The notes under the pieces: generated by a model | The model's database searches: none | Seen by the model: the letters and a program-made list of their open reading frames with translations, nothing else | Told to the model about the DNA's origin: nothing | Shown here: in pieces, positions 7,503-16,719 of the stretch | How positions within the stretch are numbered: the stretch's first letter is position 1 | Layout: every line of letters starts with the position of its first letter | Made by a program: the position numbers and the translations under genes | Assembly: GCA_001304015.1 (NCBI GenBank) | Contig: LJUY01000006.1 | Span: forward strand, 1 to 64,000 | Length of the DNA stretch: 64,000 nt | Direction: 5' to 3' | Origin: a candidate division Zixibacteria bacterium SM23_81 | Lineage (GTDB): Bacteria; SM23-81

Positions 7503-8884
7503 CGCGCTTCCCCTATGCTATGCTCCTTGAGCTCTTTAAGTCCGTATTTCTCGATTTTTCGATACAAGGTGGAGGGATCGATCCCCAAGGTCTCAGCGGC
7601 GCGCTGTTTCTGCCATCCCGACTCTCGCAAAACCCACAAGATGTAAGCTTTCTCAATGGTCTCCAGGGTGGGATTCTCCAGCTCATTGGCCCTGGCCATC
7701 ACCCGCCCCTGGCCTTTAACGATCTTTTCCGGCAGATCCTTTTCGGTGATGGTATTGCTCTTTTGAAGGGTCACCGCCCGCTCCACCACATTCTCCAGCT
7801 CCCGGACATTGCCAGGCCAAGCGTAGTTGCCCAGGATCTTCCTGCTTGCCGGATTGATTTTCTTCACCTTCCCATCGGGTTCACTATATTTCTTTAAAAA
7901 GTAATCGATGAGCAGAAGAATGTCCTCTTTGCGCTCTCTCAACGGGGGAATGTGGATGGGAATGACGTTGAGACGATAGAACAGGTCTTTGCGAAAATGC
8001 CCCATGCTCACGGCACTGTCTAAATCGGCGTTGGTGGCAGCGATCAAGCGAACGTCCACCTTGATGGGGCTGGTGCCTCCTACGGGAACAATCTCCTTCT
8101 CCTGCAGAACCCGCAGCAGCTTGACCTGAATGCGAGGCGACATCTCTCCCACCTCGTCCAGGAAAAAACTTCCCTCGTGGGCCACCTTGAAGAGGCCCTC
8201 TTTGTCTCTGATGGCTCCGGTGAACGAGCCCTTGACGTGGCCGAAGAGCTCACTCTCCAGAAGCTCCTCGGGCAGGGCTCCGCAATTGACGGTGACGAAC
8301 GGCTTCTCGCTGCGATAGCTATGCTCGTGCACGGCGCGGGCGATGAGCTCCTTGCCGGTGCCGCTCTCTCCGGTCAGGAGCACGGTGCTCTCGCTGTCGG
8401 CGATCTTACGGACCTGGGAGAGGACCTCCATGATGGCATCGCTTTTGCCGATGATGTCGCCGAAAGCCTCCTTTTTGTGGAGCTGCTTCTTCAGGTAGAC
8501 ATTTTCAGAGCGTATCCTCCGCTGTTCCAGAGCCCTGGCCACGGCCAGCTTGATCTCATCCACCTTGAAGGGTTTGGTGATATAATCAAAGGCTCCTTTT
8601 TTCAAAGCCTCGATGGCAGATTCGATGGTGGCAAATGCGGTCATGATGATCACAAAGGGAACTGATTCTCTTTTGTTGAGCTCATCGATTAATCCCAGCC
8701 CGTTCATACCTTTCATCTTTAAGTCGCTGATGACCACATCATGGGCGGCTTTGTCCAACTTCTTGAGAGCTTCCTCGCCGGAGTGAGCTGTGGTAATCTG
8801 GTACCCCTCCTTTTTCAACATAATGGAGAGGAAATTGCACATGCTATCCTCATCGTCGACCACTAAGATTTTGTCATTTGCCAT
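7499..8884 (-). CDS. pilR: Sigma-54 dependent response regulator PilR (NtrC family)
   Basis: 461 residues in three parts. The receiver domain (1-120) has the acidic pair in VVDDED, phospho-acceptor Asp54 in VISDLKMKGMNG, and the conserved Thr and Lys (IIMTAFA, YITKPF). The AAA+ domain (about 140-380) has Walker A GESGTGKE and the sigma-54 contact loop GSFTGA (Ser in place of the first Ala, a tolerated variant). A C-terminal Fis-type helix-turn-helix ends the protein (AAETLGIDPSTLYRKIEKYG). GGGAGAG precedes the ATG. It is encoded after pilS and before two pilins, one of which has a sigma-54 type promoter. Confidence 0.93.
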   Translation of the reverse strand: MANDKILVVDDEDSMCNFLSIMLKKEGYQITTAHSGEEALKKLDKAAHDVVISDLKMKGMNGLGLIDELNKRESVPFVIIMTAFATIESAIEALKKGAFDYITKPFKVDEIKLAVARALEQRRIRSENVYLKKQLHKKEAFGDIIGKSDAIMEVLSQVRKIADSESTVLLTGESGTGKELIARAVHEHSYRSEKPFVTVNCGALPEELLESELFGHVKGSFTGAIRDKEGLFKVAHEGSFFLDEVGEMSPRIQVKLLRVLQEKEIVPVGGTSPIKVDVRLIAATNADLDSAVSMGHFRKDLFYRLNVIPIHIPPLRERKEDILLLIDYFLKKYSEPDGKVKKINPASRKILGNYAWPGNVRELENVVERAVTLQKSNTITEKDLPEKIVKGQGRVMARANELENPTLETIEKAYILWVLRESGWQKQRAAETLGIDPSTLYRKIEKYGLKELKEHSIGEAR

Positions 8885-8914
8885 TTGAACTCTCCCAATT
8901 TGGAAGCTCTTAGC

Positions 8915-9103
8915 TCAAAATCTCTCCCGAAAACTATCCTTATCCTCCACCATCTCGTCCAGGTCAAGATCCTCTCTATATACTCTGCTTCCGGCCGGCC
9001 AGACGTTGACTTGCCGCTTCCACTCTCGCTCCTGCAGACGTCGCAATATCTGCTTTCGACGTTTATTGCGGAGCGTTTCCTCAATTTCTCTCTTTTTTCT
9101 CAT
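8915..9103 (-). CDS. Small basic protein between pilS and pilR (hypothetical)
   Basis: A 62-residue frame that starts inside the last codons of pilS (overlap about 23 bases) and ends 31 bases before pilR. The first half is strongly basic and helical (MRKKREIEETLRNKRRKQIL), the second acidic (EDLDLDEMVEDKDSF). A purine-rich AGAAGGAAG precedes the ATG at 9101-9103. It fills the only gap between the kinase and regulator genes, and its overlap suggests coupling. I do not recognise a family. The amino-acid bias could also come from low-complexity DNA, so existence is uncertain. Confidence 0.45.
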   Translation of the reverse strand: MRKKREIEETLRNKRRKQILRRLQEREWKRQVNVWPAGSRVYREDLDLDEMVEDKDSFRERF

Positions 9104-10799
9104 CTTCCTTCTCACCGAACTCGCCAGCCGCAAAAAGCGAGACGATAAAAGTGGTTCCACTGCCTACTTGGCTTTCTACCTCCAGTTCTCCTCCGTTATT
9201 CTGCACAATCCTCTGTGCGATGGACAGACCCAACCCGGTACCGCCCTTTTTCGACGAGAAGAAGGGCTCGAAAATGTTCTTGAGCTCCCCCGCGGGAATT
9301 CCCGAGCCCGTATCCCGGAAGAAGATCCGAACCATGCCGTTATTGGCCCGGGGCCGAGCTGTAGGCTGTCCCTCAACCAGCCCCACCGTCAGTTTCCCAC
9401 CCCGGGGCATGGCTTGCACGGCATTGATGGTGATGTTCAGGAAAATCTGCTTGACCTGATCCTGGTCTGCCAGGACACACACCGTCTGGCTCTTGAGCGC
9501 ATTGGTCATCTCAATTCCATCGTGAAAATCGGCGTGGTTCCGCACTATCGTCAAGGTCTCGTCCATTACCTTGCCGATGTCGACAACGGTTTTGTCTGCC
9601 GGCCGAATACGAGCATACAGGAGAAAGTCCGTGATGATTCTGTTCAATCGATCCGACTCCCGGGTGATCAACCCCATGAGCTTCCTCTCCTCCCCGGCGA
9701 GTTTGAGGGATTCGCGGAGCACCTCGATGGAACCGCTGATGGTGGTCAGAGGATTGCGAATCTCGTGGGCGATGCCCGCAGAGAGCTGACCGAGAACCGA
9801 TAGCCGATCCGCTTGACGAACCTTTCGCTCCAGCTTTTTGGCCTCGGTGAGATCCTGGAAGACGGCGATGACTCCCCCCCTCTCCCCCTCGTCCATGCCC
9901 AACAGGGTAGTGCTGATCCCCACGGGGATTGAATGCCCATTCCGCGAGACGACGGCAATTTCCGTTCTGGAGTTGACCAAGCCCTCCTCAAGGGCAGAGC
10001 GCAAGACCTGGCTGAGCTCACTGCTGACCTCCTCAAACACCTGCTGGTAGAGTTTGCCTTTGATCTGGCTGCTGTCCAAGCTCAAGATGCTCTCAGCAGC
10101 CCGATTGAAATGCAGGATCCTACCCTCCCCATCAAGGGTGATCAGACCGCTGTTCATGTTCTCCAATATATCGTCGGTATCCAGCAGGACCTTGCGCAGC
10201 TTTCGGGAGGTGGATTCCAGCTCCTCCCCCTTTTGGCGGAGCTTCTCGGCCAAAAAACCGCTCAAAACGGCCACCAGATAGAAGAAACAGATGTTCAAGT
10301 AAACGTTGATGGACAGCTGCTCTGGCGGCCGGGGCAACCGATCCGGATAGAAAAAGGATATTGTTTCCCAGATACCGTGGTATTGCAGCCAGCTCAGCAA
10401 TCCGTAGGCAGCGGCTGCCAAGGTGCAGATGTACAAGATCCCCCCGAGATGCACAAACATGGTGGAGCTAATGATGATCAACAAATATAGCAGGGTGAGA
10501 ATGCTCTCCGAACCCCCGGAGTAATACAAAATCCCCGTCACCAAGGCCACGTCTATGCTCAGCTGAACGGTGACCAAAAGGGTCGGGGCGACCTCCAGCT
10601 TGGCGGCCAACCAATAAAAACCCGAGATTACATAGGTGAGGACCAAAAGCCCATAGATGGGAGTAAGGGAGAAACTCTGTGACCTTCCCGCCAAAAAGAG
10701 GATAGCGGCTCCCAAAATCAAGGTGATCAGGATGAGCCGGAAGATCATCAACGCATAAATGGACTTGGGATAATTCTCCTGGGCTTTTTTGATGGCCAT
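9081..10799 (-). CDS. pilS: Sensor histidine kinase PilS
   Basis: 572 residues. Six hydrophobic segments occupy residues 15-185, as in PilS, where they sense pilin in the membrane. A PAS domain follows (about 205-320; DILENMNSGLITLDGEGRIL). The HisKA box has His345 in GIAHEIRNPL, and the ATPase domain shows DTGSGIPAGEL and GGTGLGLSIAQRIV. The N box is ITINAVQAMP. It should phosphorylate PilR. The pilS-pilR order and closeness to the pilins match Pseudomonas and Myxococcus. AGGGT lies before the ATG. Confidence 0.92.
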   Translation of the reverse strand: MAIKKAQENYPKSIYALMIFRLILITLILGAAILFLAGRSQSFSLTPIYGLLVLTYVISGFYWLAAKLEVAPTLLVTVQLSIDVALVTGILYYSGGSESILTLLYLLIIISSTMFVHLGGILYICTLAAAAYGLLSWLQYHGIWETISFFYPDRLPRPPEQLSINVYLNICFFYLVAVLSGFLAEKLRQKGEELESTSRKLRKVLLDTDDILENMNSGLITLDGEGRILHFNRAAESILSLDSSQIKGKLYQQVFEEVSSELSQVLRSALEEGLVNSRTEIAVVSRNGHSIPVGISTTLLGMDEGERGGVIAVFQDLTEAKKLERKVRQADRLSVLGQLSAGIAHEIRNPLTTISGSIEVLRESLKLAGEERKLMGLITRESDRLNRIITDFLLYARIRPADKTVVDIGKVMDETLTIVRNHADFHDGIEMTNALKSQTVCVLADQDQVKQIFLNITINAVQAMPRGGKLTVGLVEGQPTARPRANNGMVRIFFRDTGSGIPAGELKNIFEPFFSSKKGGTGLGLSIAQRIVQNNGGELEVESQVGSGTTFIVSLFAAGEFGEKEDEKKERN

Positions 10800-10812
10800 G
10801 GTGACCCTGGTC

Positions 10813-12012
10813 CTATTTAATAACGCTGATTAAATCGAACATGGGCAGATACATAGAGATGAGGATTCCGCCGACGATAAATCCCATGAAGATCACGATA
10901 ATGGGCTCCAGCACGGAGGTGAGGGCTGCCACGGCAGCATCGATCTGCTCGTCGTAAAAATCGGCGATCTTCTTGAGCATGTTATCCAGCTGCCCCGTCC
11001 GCTCCCCGACTGCCACCATCTGCGTGACCATGGGAGGAAAAACTCCCGAAGCCTTTAGCGGATCTGAAATGTTCTGGCCTTCGGCAATACGGGATCGCGC
11101 CAGGTTCACCGCCTCCTTCACGACGCTGTTCCCGGCTGTCTTGGCGGTGATGTCCAGCGAATCCAGGATGGCCACTCCACTGGAGAGAAGGGTACCCAGG
11201 GTGCGACTGAACCGGGAGATAGCGCTTTTGTTCAGCAAGTTGCCGAAGATGGGCAGCCGCAGCAGCAGCTTATCGATCTTGTAGCGCCCGTTCTCGGTGC
11301 GACGGGCATAGCGCAACCCCTGGCTCAGCGCAACCATCAATCCGACCAGGTACAAGAAGTTGTGTTGTAGTATGGCGCTGACCATCAAGACCACCCGAGT
11401 GGGCAGCGGCAGGGTTCCACCGAACTCCTGAAAGAGTTTGGCAAAGGTGGGCACAATGGTCGTCAACATGAAGATGGTTCCTCCACAGGCCACCAATGTG
11501 ATCAGGGCAGGATAGACCATGGCGCCCCGAATTTTCCTCTTGAGAGCATTGGCCTTTTCCAGGTATGCGGCCAACCTTCGCAGTATATCATCCAACATTC
11601 CCCCCAGCTCACCGGCCTCAACCATATGGACATAGAGGGAACTGAACACCTTGGGGTGTTGAGCCAGGGCCTCAGCCAGAGTTTTTCCACCCTTTACGGA
11701 ATCGCTCACCTGGCCAATAATCTTGCGGAAGTGGTCTTTGGTGACTTGTTCTCGAAGGATCTCCAAGCATTGCATGATGGGCAAGCCGGCGTTGATCATG
11801 GTGGCGAACTGCCGTGTGAAGATGGCCAGATCTGTGCTCCGTACCTTCGACATGAAACCAAAGTTGATCTGCAATGCCTTGCGCTGAACCGAAGTGGCCA
11901 AGATTCCCTGTTGGCGAAGCATCTTGGTGATCTCTTCGCGGTTTTCGGCCACCAGCTCTCCAGAGACTGCGCCTTTGAGTCGGGTTCGTCCTTTATAAAT
12001 AAATGTAGGCAC
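10813..12012 (-). CDS. pilC: Type IV pilus inner-membrane platform protein PilC
   Basis: 399 residues, the usual length of the GspF/PilC family. Two T2SSF domains are seen: the first with FTRQFATMINAGLPIMQCLE, the second with FSRTLGTLLSSGVAILDSLD, each followed by a large hydrophobic hairpin (three transmembrane segments in total). The N-terminal FIYKGRTRLKGAVSGELVAE is the cytoplasmic domain that contacts PilB and PilT. The start is GTG at 12010-12012 with a strong AAGGAGG. It lies between pilT and pilS, in the classic B-T-C order. Confidence 0.95.
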   Translation of the reverse strand: MPTFIYKGRTRLKGAVSGELVAENREEITKMLRQQGILATSVQRKALQINFGFMSKVRSTDLAIFTRQFATMINAGLPIMQCLEILREQVTKDHFRKIIGQVSDSVKGGKTLAEALAQHPKVFSSLYVHMVEAGELGGMLDDILRRLAAYLEKANALKRKIRGAMVYPALITLVACGGTIFMLTTIVPTFAKLFQEFGGTLPLPTRVVLMVSAILQHNFLYLVGLMVALSQGLRYARRTENGRYKIDKLLLRLPIFGNLLNKSAISRFSRTLGTLLSSGVAILDSLDITAKTAGNSVVKEAVNLARSRIAEGQNISDPLKASGVFPPMVTQMVAVGERTGQLDNMLKKIADFYDEQIDAAVAALTSVLEPIIVIFMGFIVGGILISMYLPMFDLISVIK

Positions 12013-12061
12013 TGTACCTCCTTAAGCGGGAAAATCCGCTCCCGCTTTCTTTAAGAGGGAG

Positions 12062-13180
12062 CTATTTCTTCCCCTCCTTCACAGCCTGCCACCGCGGAGC
12101 GGACTGATCATGGCGTTCTAGCCCACCGGTGGATAGCATATCCTTTAATTCATCGGGTTTGGCACTGCATTTCAGCGCATCGTTCATGGTGATTTGCCCG
12201 CTCTGGCTCAGTTCCAACAGCGACTGATTCATGGTCCGCATCCCATATTTGGTGCCCGCCTGGATCAGGCTGTAGATCTGATGCACTTTTTCATCCCGGA
12301 TCAGAGCTCTGATGGCTGGGGTGCAGATCAGAATTTCCATGGCCAAAATGCGCCCACCTCCGACTTTGGGCAGGAGTTGCTGGGAGACAACTCCCTCTAG
12401 GACGAAAGACAGCTGTGTTCTCACCTGGGCCTGTTGGTGGGCGGGAAAAGCATCGACGATCCTGTTGATGCTCTGGTCGCAGGAATTTGTGTGCAAAGTG
12501 GCCAGAGCTAGGTGTCCTGTCTCGGCGATCCGCAAGGTGGTCTCCATGGTCTCCAAATCGCGCATCTCGCCGACCAAAACCACATCGGGGTCTTCACGTA
12601 GGACATATTTCAAGGCGTTGACGAAGGAGTTGGTGTCCTCATAAACTTCCCGCTGATTGATGATGGATTGATTGTGTTGGTGTAAAAACTCGATAGGATC
12701 CTCCACGGTGACCACGTGGACACTTCGATGGCGATTAATTCTGTCGACCATAGCTGCCTGGGTAGTTGACTTTCCGCTGCCGGTGGGCCCCGTGACCAGC
12801 ACTAAGCCCCGAGGTTTCAAGGCCAGATCCGCTATGACATTGGGCAGGCCCAACTCCTCAAAGGAGGGGATGACAAAGGGAATGAGCCGGACAGCCATGG
12901 CCACGCATCCCCTCTGCAAGAACACGTTGGCCCTGAATCTGCCTAACTTCTCGATGCCGAATGAGAGATCCAATTCCTTATTCTCCTCGAACTTCTTCTT
13001 CTGATTTTCCGAGAGCACGCTGAATGCCAGCCGCTGAGTGTCGGCAGGACGCAGAACCTCGTGTTGGGAAGGTACCAAATCGCCGTCCAGGCGAAAAACG
13101 GGCGGCACCGCCACAGTCAGGTGAAGGTCCGAGGCATTCTTAGTAACCATTTCTTCCAACAGTTCAAGCAGGGTAACCAT
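12062..13180 (-). CDS. pilT: Pilus retraction ATPase PilT
   Basis: 372 residues. The N-terminal part has the ASDLHLTVAVPPVFRLDGDL strand pattern. The ATPase core has Walker A GPTGSGKSTT, the Asp box EDPIEF, Walker B VGEMRDLETM and the His box HLALATLHTN. The C-terminal retraction motif reads AIRALIRDEKVHQIY, close to the canonical AIRNLIRE-K-H-Q. No zinc cysteine cluster is present, which separates it from PilB. As a hexameric motor it depolymerises the pilus and drives twitching. GAGGTGAT precedes the ATG. Confidence 0.96.
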   Translation of the reverse strand: MVTLLELLEEMVTKNASDLHLTVAVPPVFRLDGDLVPSQHEVLRPADTQRLAFSVLSENQKKKFEENKELDLSFGIEKLGRFRANVFLQRGCVAMAVRLIPFVIPSFEELGLPNVIADLALKPRGLVLVTGPTGSGKSTTQAAMVDRINRHRSVHVVTVEDPIEFLHQHNQSIINQREVYEDTNSFVNALKYVLREDPDVVLVGEMRDLETMETTLRIAETGHLALATLHTNSCDQSINRIVDAFPAHQQAQVRTQLSFVLEGVVSQQLLPKVGGGRILAMEILICTPAIRALIRDEKVHQIYSLIQAGTKYGMRTMNQSLLELSQSGQITMNDALKCSAKPDELKDMLSTGGLERHDQSAPRWQAVKEGKK

Positions 13181-13230
13181 CTCATCACCTCATGTTAACA
13201 ATCGTCTCATCACTCATCAGCATTGCCAGT

Positions 13231-14967
13231 TCAATCGCTGACCGTCTCTCTGATGACCTCTTCCACGGTCGTTCTGCCCTGTTCTAATTTCCTCATGGCA
13301 GCGTCTCTTAGGGTCAGCATCCGTTCCACGATCGCCTGCCGGCGTATCTCCTGTCCGGCGGTCCCCGCCACAATCATCTCCTGTAGCTTCCAGGATATGG
13401 GCATGACCTCGTAAATTCCAATACGGCCCGAAAAACCCGTGTGGTGGCACTCCGAGCAACCAGCGCCATGATAGGTAGCCATTTGCTGAGCCTCCTCGGG
13501 GGTAAGGCCCAAACCCTCCAACAGCTCTTGACGTTCGTGAGTCCGTTCGTCATGCTGCTTGCAATGAGGGCAGATGGTGCGAAGCAGCCGCTGAGCGACG
13601 ATGAGGTTGAGGGAAGAGGCCACCAGGAAGGGTTGGATACCCATATCCACCAATCTGTTGATGGTGCTGGGCGCATCGTTGGTGTGCACCGTGCTCAACA
13701 CCAGATGACCCGTCAAAGCGGCTCGAATAGCGATTTCGGCCGTCTCTAGATCTCGGATCTCACCCACCATGATGATGTTGGGATCTTGGCGCAGGAAGGA
13801 TCGCAATGCCGCAGCAAAGGTCAAGCCGATCTCGGGGTGCACCTGAAGTTGATTGATGCCATCCAGGTGATACTCCACCGGATCTTCGGCGGTCATGATG
13901 TTCACTGCCTTGTTGTTGAGAGAATTTAAGGCTGAGTAGAGAGTGGTGGTCTTTCCACTGCCCGTGGGCCCGGTGGCCAGAACGATGCCGTAAGGCTTCT
14001 TGATGGCCTTATGGAAGTCGGCCAGAGCTTTGTCCTCAAAGCCCAGCTGAGTCATGTCCAGCACCAGGTTGCTGGAATCCAGAATCCTCATCACCACTTT
14101 TTCGCCGAAGATGGTGGGCAGGGTAGAGACGCGCAGGTCGGCTTTTCTGCGGCCCAATTTCACCTTGATCCTTCCGTCCTGAGGAATACGCCTTTCGGCG
14201 ATGTCCAGATCGGCCATGATCTTGATGCGCGAGACGATGGCCGCCCTCAACCGATGGGGCAGCGAGGGCATCTCGATGAGGGTTCCGTCGATGCGATAGC
14301 GCACCTGCTGCTTTTGTTCGTAGGTCTCTATGTGGATGTCGCTGGCCCCCTTAAAGATGGCGTCGGCGATAATTCTGTTGACCAGCTTGACCAGGGGTGC
14401 CTCCGCAACTTGGCTCTTCAGCTCCTGGAGGTTAGGGGCCTCCTCCCCTTCCTCCTGAACCACCTCTAGATCATCGTCCCTGAGTTCCTTGATGATATCA
14501 TCATATTTCTCTTCGTCGCCCGACTCGTAGTAAACCTCAAGGGCTTTTTGAATGGAGGTCTCGGAGGCGACCACAGGAAGAATCTCACACCCGGTCACGA
14601 ACTTCAATGCGTCCAGGGCAAAGGGATCGTCGGGATTCGACACGGCCACGGTGAGGGAGTTGCCATCGCGATCCACGGCGATGGCACCGAACTTTCTGGC
14701 CATATCGGCGGGTACCAGGTTCACCACCTCAGGCTCAAGCTCCATCTCCGAGAGTTTCAGAGTCCCCAAGCTGAACTGCCGGTTTAAGATTTCGCGGATC
14801 TCGTCCTCGCTCTCGATCAAGCCCAATTCCACTAGACACTCGCCGAGCTTTCCCCCCATTTCAGCTTGCCGCTCCAGGGCCAGCTCCAGCTGTTCCTCGG
14901 TTATCCTGCCTTCAGAGACGAGCATCTGGCCCAATTTCTTGCCCAAAGAAACCCTCCTTTTCTTCAC
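13231..14967 (-). CDS. pilB: Pilus extension ATPase PilB
   Basis: 578 residues with three parts. The MshEN-type N-terminal domain (about 1-150) has the repeat-like GQMLVSEGRITEEQLELALE pattern; MshEN domains of PilB homologues bind cyclic di-GMP in several species. The ATPase core has Walker A GPTGSGKTTT and Walker B VGEIRDLETAE. The zinc-binding tetracysteine is CPHC ... CSEC. The start is read as GTG at 14965-14967, with a weak ribosome site. It polymerises pilins at PilC. A separate HD-GYP gene in this window (23155-24621) could act on the same messenger. Confidence 0.95.
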   Translation of the reverse strand: MKKRRVSLGKKLGQMLVSEGRITEEQLELALERQAEMGGKLGECLVELGLIESEDEIREILNRQFSLGTLKLSEMELEPEVVNLVPADMARKFGAIAVDRDGNSLTVAVSNPDDPFALDALKFVTGCEILPVVASETSIQKALEVYYESGDEEKYDDIIKELRDDDLEVVQEEGEEAPNLQELKSQVAEAPLVKLVNRIIADAIFKGASDIHIETYEQKQQVRYRIDGTLIEMPSLPHRLRAAIVSRIKIMADLDIAERRIPQDGRIKVKLGRRKADLRVSTLPTIFGEKVVMRILDSSNLVLDMTQLGFEDKALADFHKAIKKPYGIVLATGPTGSGKTTTLYSALNSLNNKAVNIMTAEDPVEYHLDGINQLQVHPEIGLTFAAALRSFLRQDPNIIMVGEIRDLETAEIAIRAALTGHLVLSTVHTNDAPSTINRLVDMGIQPFLVASSLNLIVAQRLLRTICPHCKQHDERTHERQELLEGLGLTPEEAQQMATYHGAGCSECHHTGFSGRIGIYEVMPISWKLQEMIVAGTAGQEIRRQAIVERMLTLRDAAMRKLEQGRTTVEEVIRETVSD

Positions 14968-14979
14968 ATGTGCGAATCG

Positions 14980-15180
14980 TCACCAGTTCAGAGATCGGAA
15001 ATATCGCATCAAAAAGATCACCAGAATCAGCAATATTATGAGCCACAACAGATTCGCGCCGCGAGCAGGCAGCCTTCTGTGGGGACGACGAAAATTCAAG
15101 CCGCCCCTTTTCCCCTCTGCCGCCTTTTTCCGGCTGCGTAGCGTAAATTCTCTGCGCCTGGGTCGAGGAGAAAATATCAT
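14980..15180 (-). CDS. Small single-pass membrane protein coupled to dacB (hypothetical)
   Basis: A 66-residue frame. The first 45 residues are highly basic and Arg-rich (RPRRREFTLRSRKKAAEGKR), followed by one strongly hydrophobic helix (NLLWLIILLILVIFLMRYF) close to the C terminus, giving an N-in tail-anchored topology. Its ATG overlaps the dacB TGA by four bases (ATGA at 15180-15177) and it ends 12 bases before pilB. Coupling and a clean transmembrane segment support a real gene. Function unknown; the position between a peptidoglycan enzyme and the pilus motor suggests an envelope role. Confidence 0.6.
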   Translation of the reverse strand: MIFSPRPRRREFTLRSRKKAAEGKRGGLNFRRPHRRLPARGANLLWLIILLILVIFLMRYFRSLNW

Positions 15181-16715
15181 GGGATCTTTCTCTGAGAAAA
15201 TGCCCCCCGGCGCGAGAAACTGGCCAACATTTGACAAGCCCTATCCTGAACGTCCTCGGCCATACTCGTTGGGACGCTGTAGTTGTTGACGATCATGGAG
15301 AAGATGATCAGCTCCCCATCCAGGCTGTATACATACCCCGAAAGAGCTCGCACTCGATCCACATAGCCTGTTTTGGCCCACGTTTTTTCCTGCGCTGTGG
15401 TGCCCCGCATGCGCAGGCCAATGGTCCCGTCTACCCCTGCGATGGGAAGCGAATCTCGAAAGTAAGTGAAAGAGCTGTGCCTGGCCATGGTGCTCAGCAG
15501 GGTGACTATTTGTCTGGGCGAGCAAAAATTGTGCCGAGAAAGTCCTGAACCATCTACCATGATGAATTGTCCCGGAGATATGCCCACCTCAGCCAGAGTT
15601 TCTTTGACCACTTCAACCCCACCGGCAAAACTCCCCTTACCCGTGAAGACTGCCCCCAGGGTTTTGAGCAACTGTTCGGCGTAATAGTTCTGACTCCGCT
15701 TATTGACCACCTTGATGATCTCCGTCATGGGCGGGGAGGTCAAGGTGGCCACGGGAGGCCAGTTCTGGTGGTGGTTTGCCACACTCTCCGGGTCGACTTC
15801 ATCGACGTCTAGCGCCTGACCAGCCACCTGAATGCCACGGGCCATCAACACCTCTTTAAAGACCGTGGCGGCAAACAAGGTGGGATTATCTACGGTAATC
15901 CAGCCCTCATATCCCTTACCTTCCAGGGCGATAGATCCCGTCAGATCCACCTGGTTGCTTCCTGGATGGCGCCAAAATTTCATCTCCTGCTCCCAAGAAT
16001 GGAGGCAGGTTCTCAATGTATTGTTGATGGTGACGTAGGAGGTCACGGGATTCAACTCTACCTGAGCCAGATCGCCAATCTCTTCTCCTGGGACAATGCT
16101 GATATCCACGCAGTTGTCGTTAAAGGAAAGACCACTTATCTGGGCCGCATACCAATCCGTTTGATAATCCCAAGCCCAGCCCGGTCCCAGGGATTGATCG
16201 TCGAAGATGTCGTCGTCGCCGATGATGTCACCGGCGACTTTCCTAATGCCCCGGGAGATTAGGCTCTCCGCCCAAGCCTCGAAGGTAGCCGTGATTCTCC
16301 CGTCCATGAATCGACCCGAGATGGTGGGATCTCCGGAGCCCTCAATCAACAGAGATCCTTGAAGAGTGCCCTCATCGTCAACCTCTCCCAGACCGTAAAG
16401 CCTGGTTTGGTAACGAAATTCAGGACCCAATTTTAAAAGAGCGACGGCTGTGGTGAACAGCTTCATATTGGATGCCGGCACAAAGGATTTCTCCTCATTC
16501 TGGCTGAAGATTACCTCCCCCGTGTCCGCTGACTGAATGAGGACCCCCCAGAAGGCATTGCCGAAAGCCGCTTCGGCAAACAGCCCCTGCAGTTGTTCCC
16601 GCAAACGGACCAAAGGGTCCTGAGGTAGACGCGAGCGAACCAAGGGACCACCGCAACCCAGGGCTACCAAGAGGAGAACCGCGACGACGGCCACAATGGG
16701 GAGCCGACGTACCAT
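15177..16715 (-). CDS. dacB: D-alanyl-D-alanine carboxypeptidase/endopeptidase, PBP4 family
   Basis: 512 residues, peptidase family S13. The three penicillin-binding motifs are visible: SxxK as S82-NMK85 in PASNMKLFT, SxN as SQN in NKRSQNYYAEQL, and KTG in WAKTGYVDRV. A hydrophobic signal segment ends in LLLVALGCGG, so it may be a lipoprotein acylated at Cys21, though the box is not ideal. In the periplasm it trims D-Ala and cleaves cross-links. GGGAGGT stands before the ATG. The upstream gene encodes a dipeptide epimerase acting on peptidoglycan peptides, only four bases away. Confidence 0.92.
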   Translation of the reverse strand: MVRRLPIVAVVAVLLLVALGCGGPLVRSRLPQDPLVRLREQLQGLFAEAAFGNAFWGVLIQSADTGEVIFSQNEEKSFVPASNMKLFTTAVALLKLGPEFRYQTRLYGLGEVDDEGTLQGSLLIEGSGDPTISGRFMDGRITATFEAWAESLISRGIRKVAGDIIGDDDIFDDQSLGPGWAWDYQTDWYAAQISGLSFNDNCVDISIVPGEEIGDLAQVELNPVTSYVTINNTLRTCLHSWEQEMKFWRHPGSNQVDLTGSIALEGKGYEGWITVDNPTLFAATVFKEVLMARGIQVAGQALDVDEVDPESVANHHQNWPPVATLTSPPMTEIIKVVNKRSQNYYAEQLLKTLGAVFTGKGSFAGGVEVVKETLAEVGISPGQFIMVDGSGLSRHNFCSPRQIVTLLSTMARHSSFTYFRDSLPIAGVDGTIGLRMRGTTAQEKTWAKTGYVDRVRALSGYVYSLDGELIIFSMIVNNYSVPTSMAEDVQDRACQMLASFSRRGAFSQRKIP

Positions 16716-16719
16716 CCTT

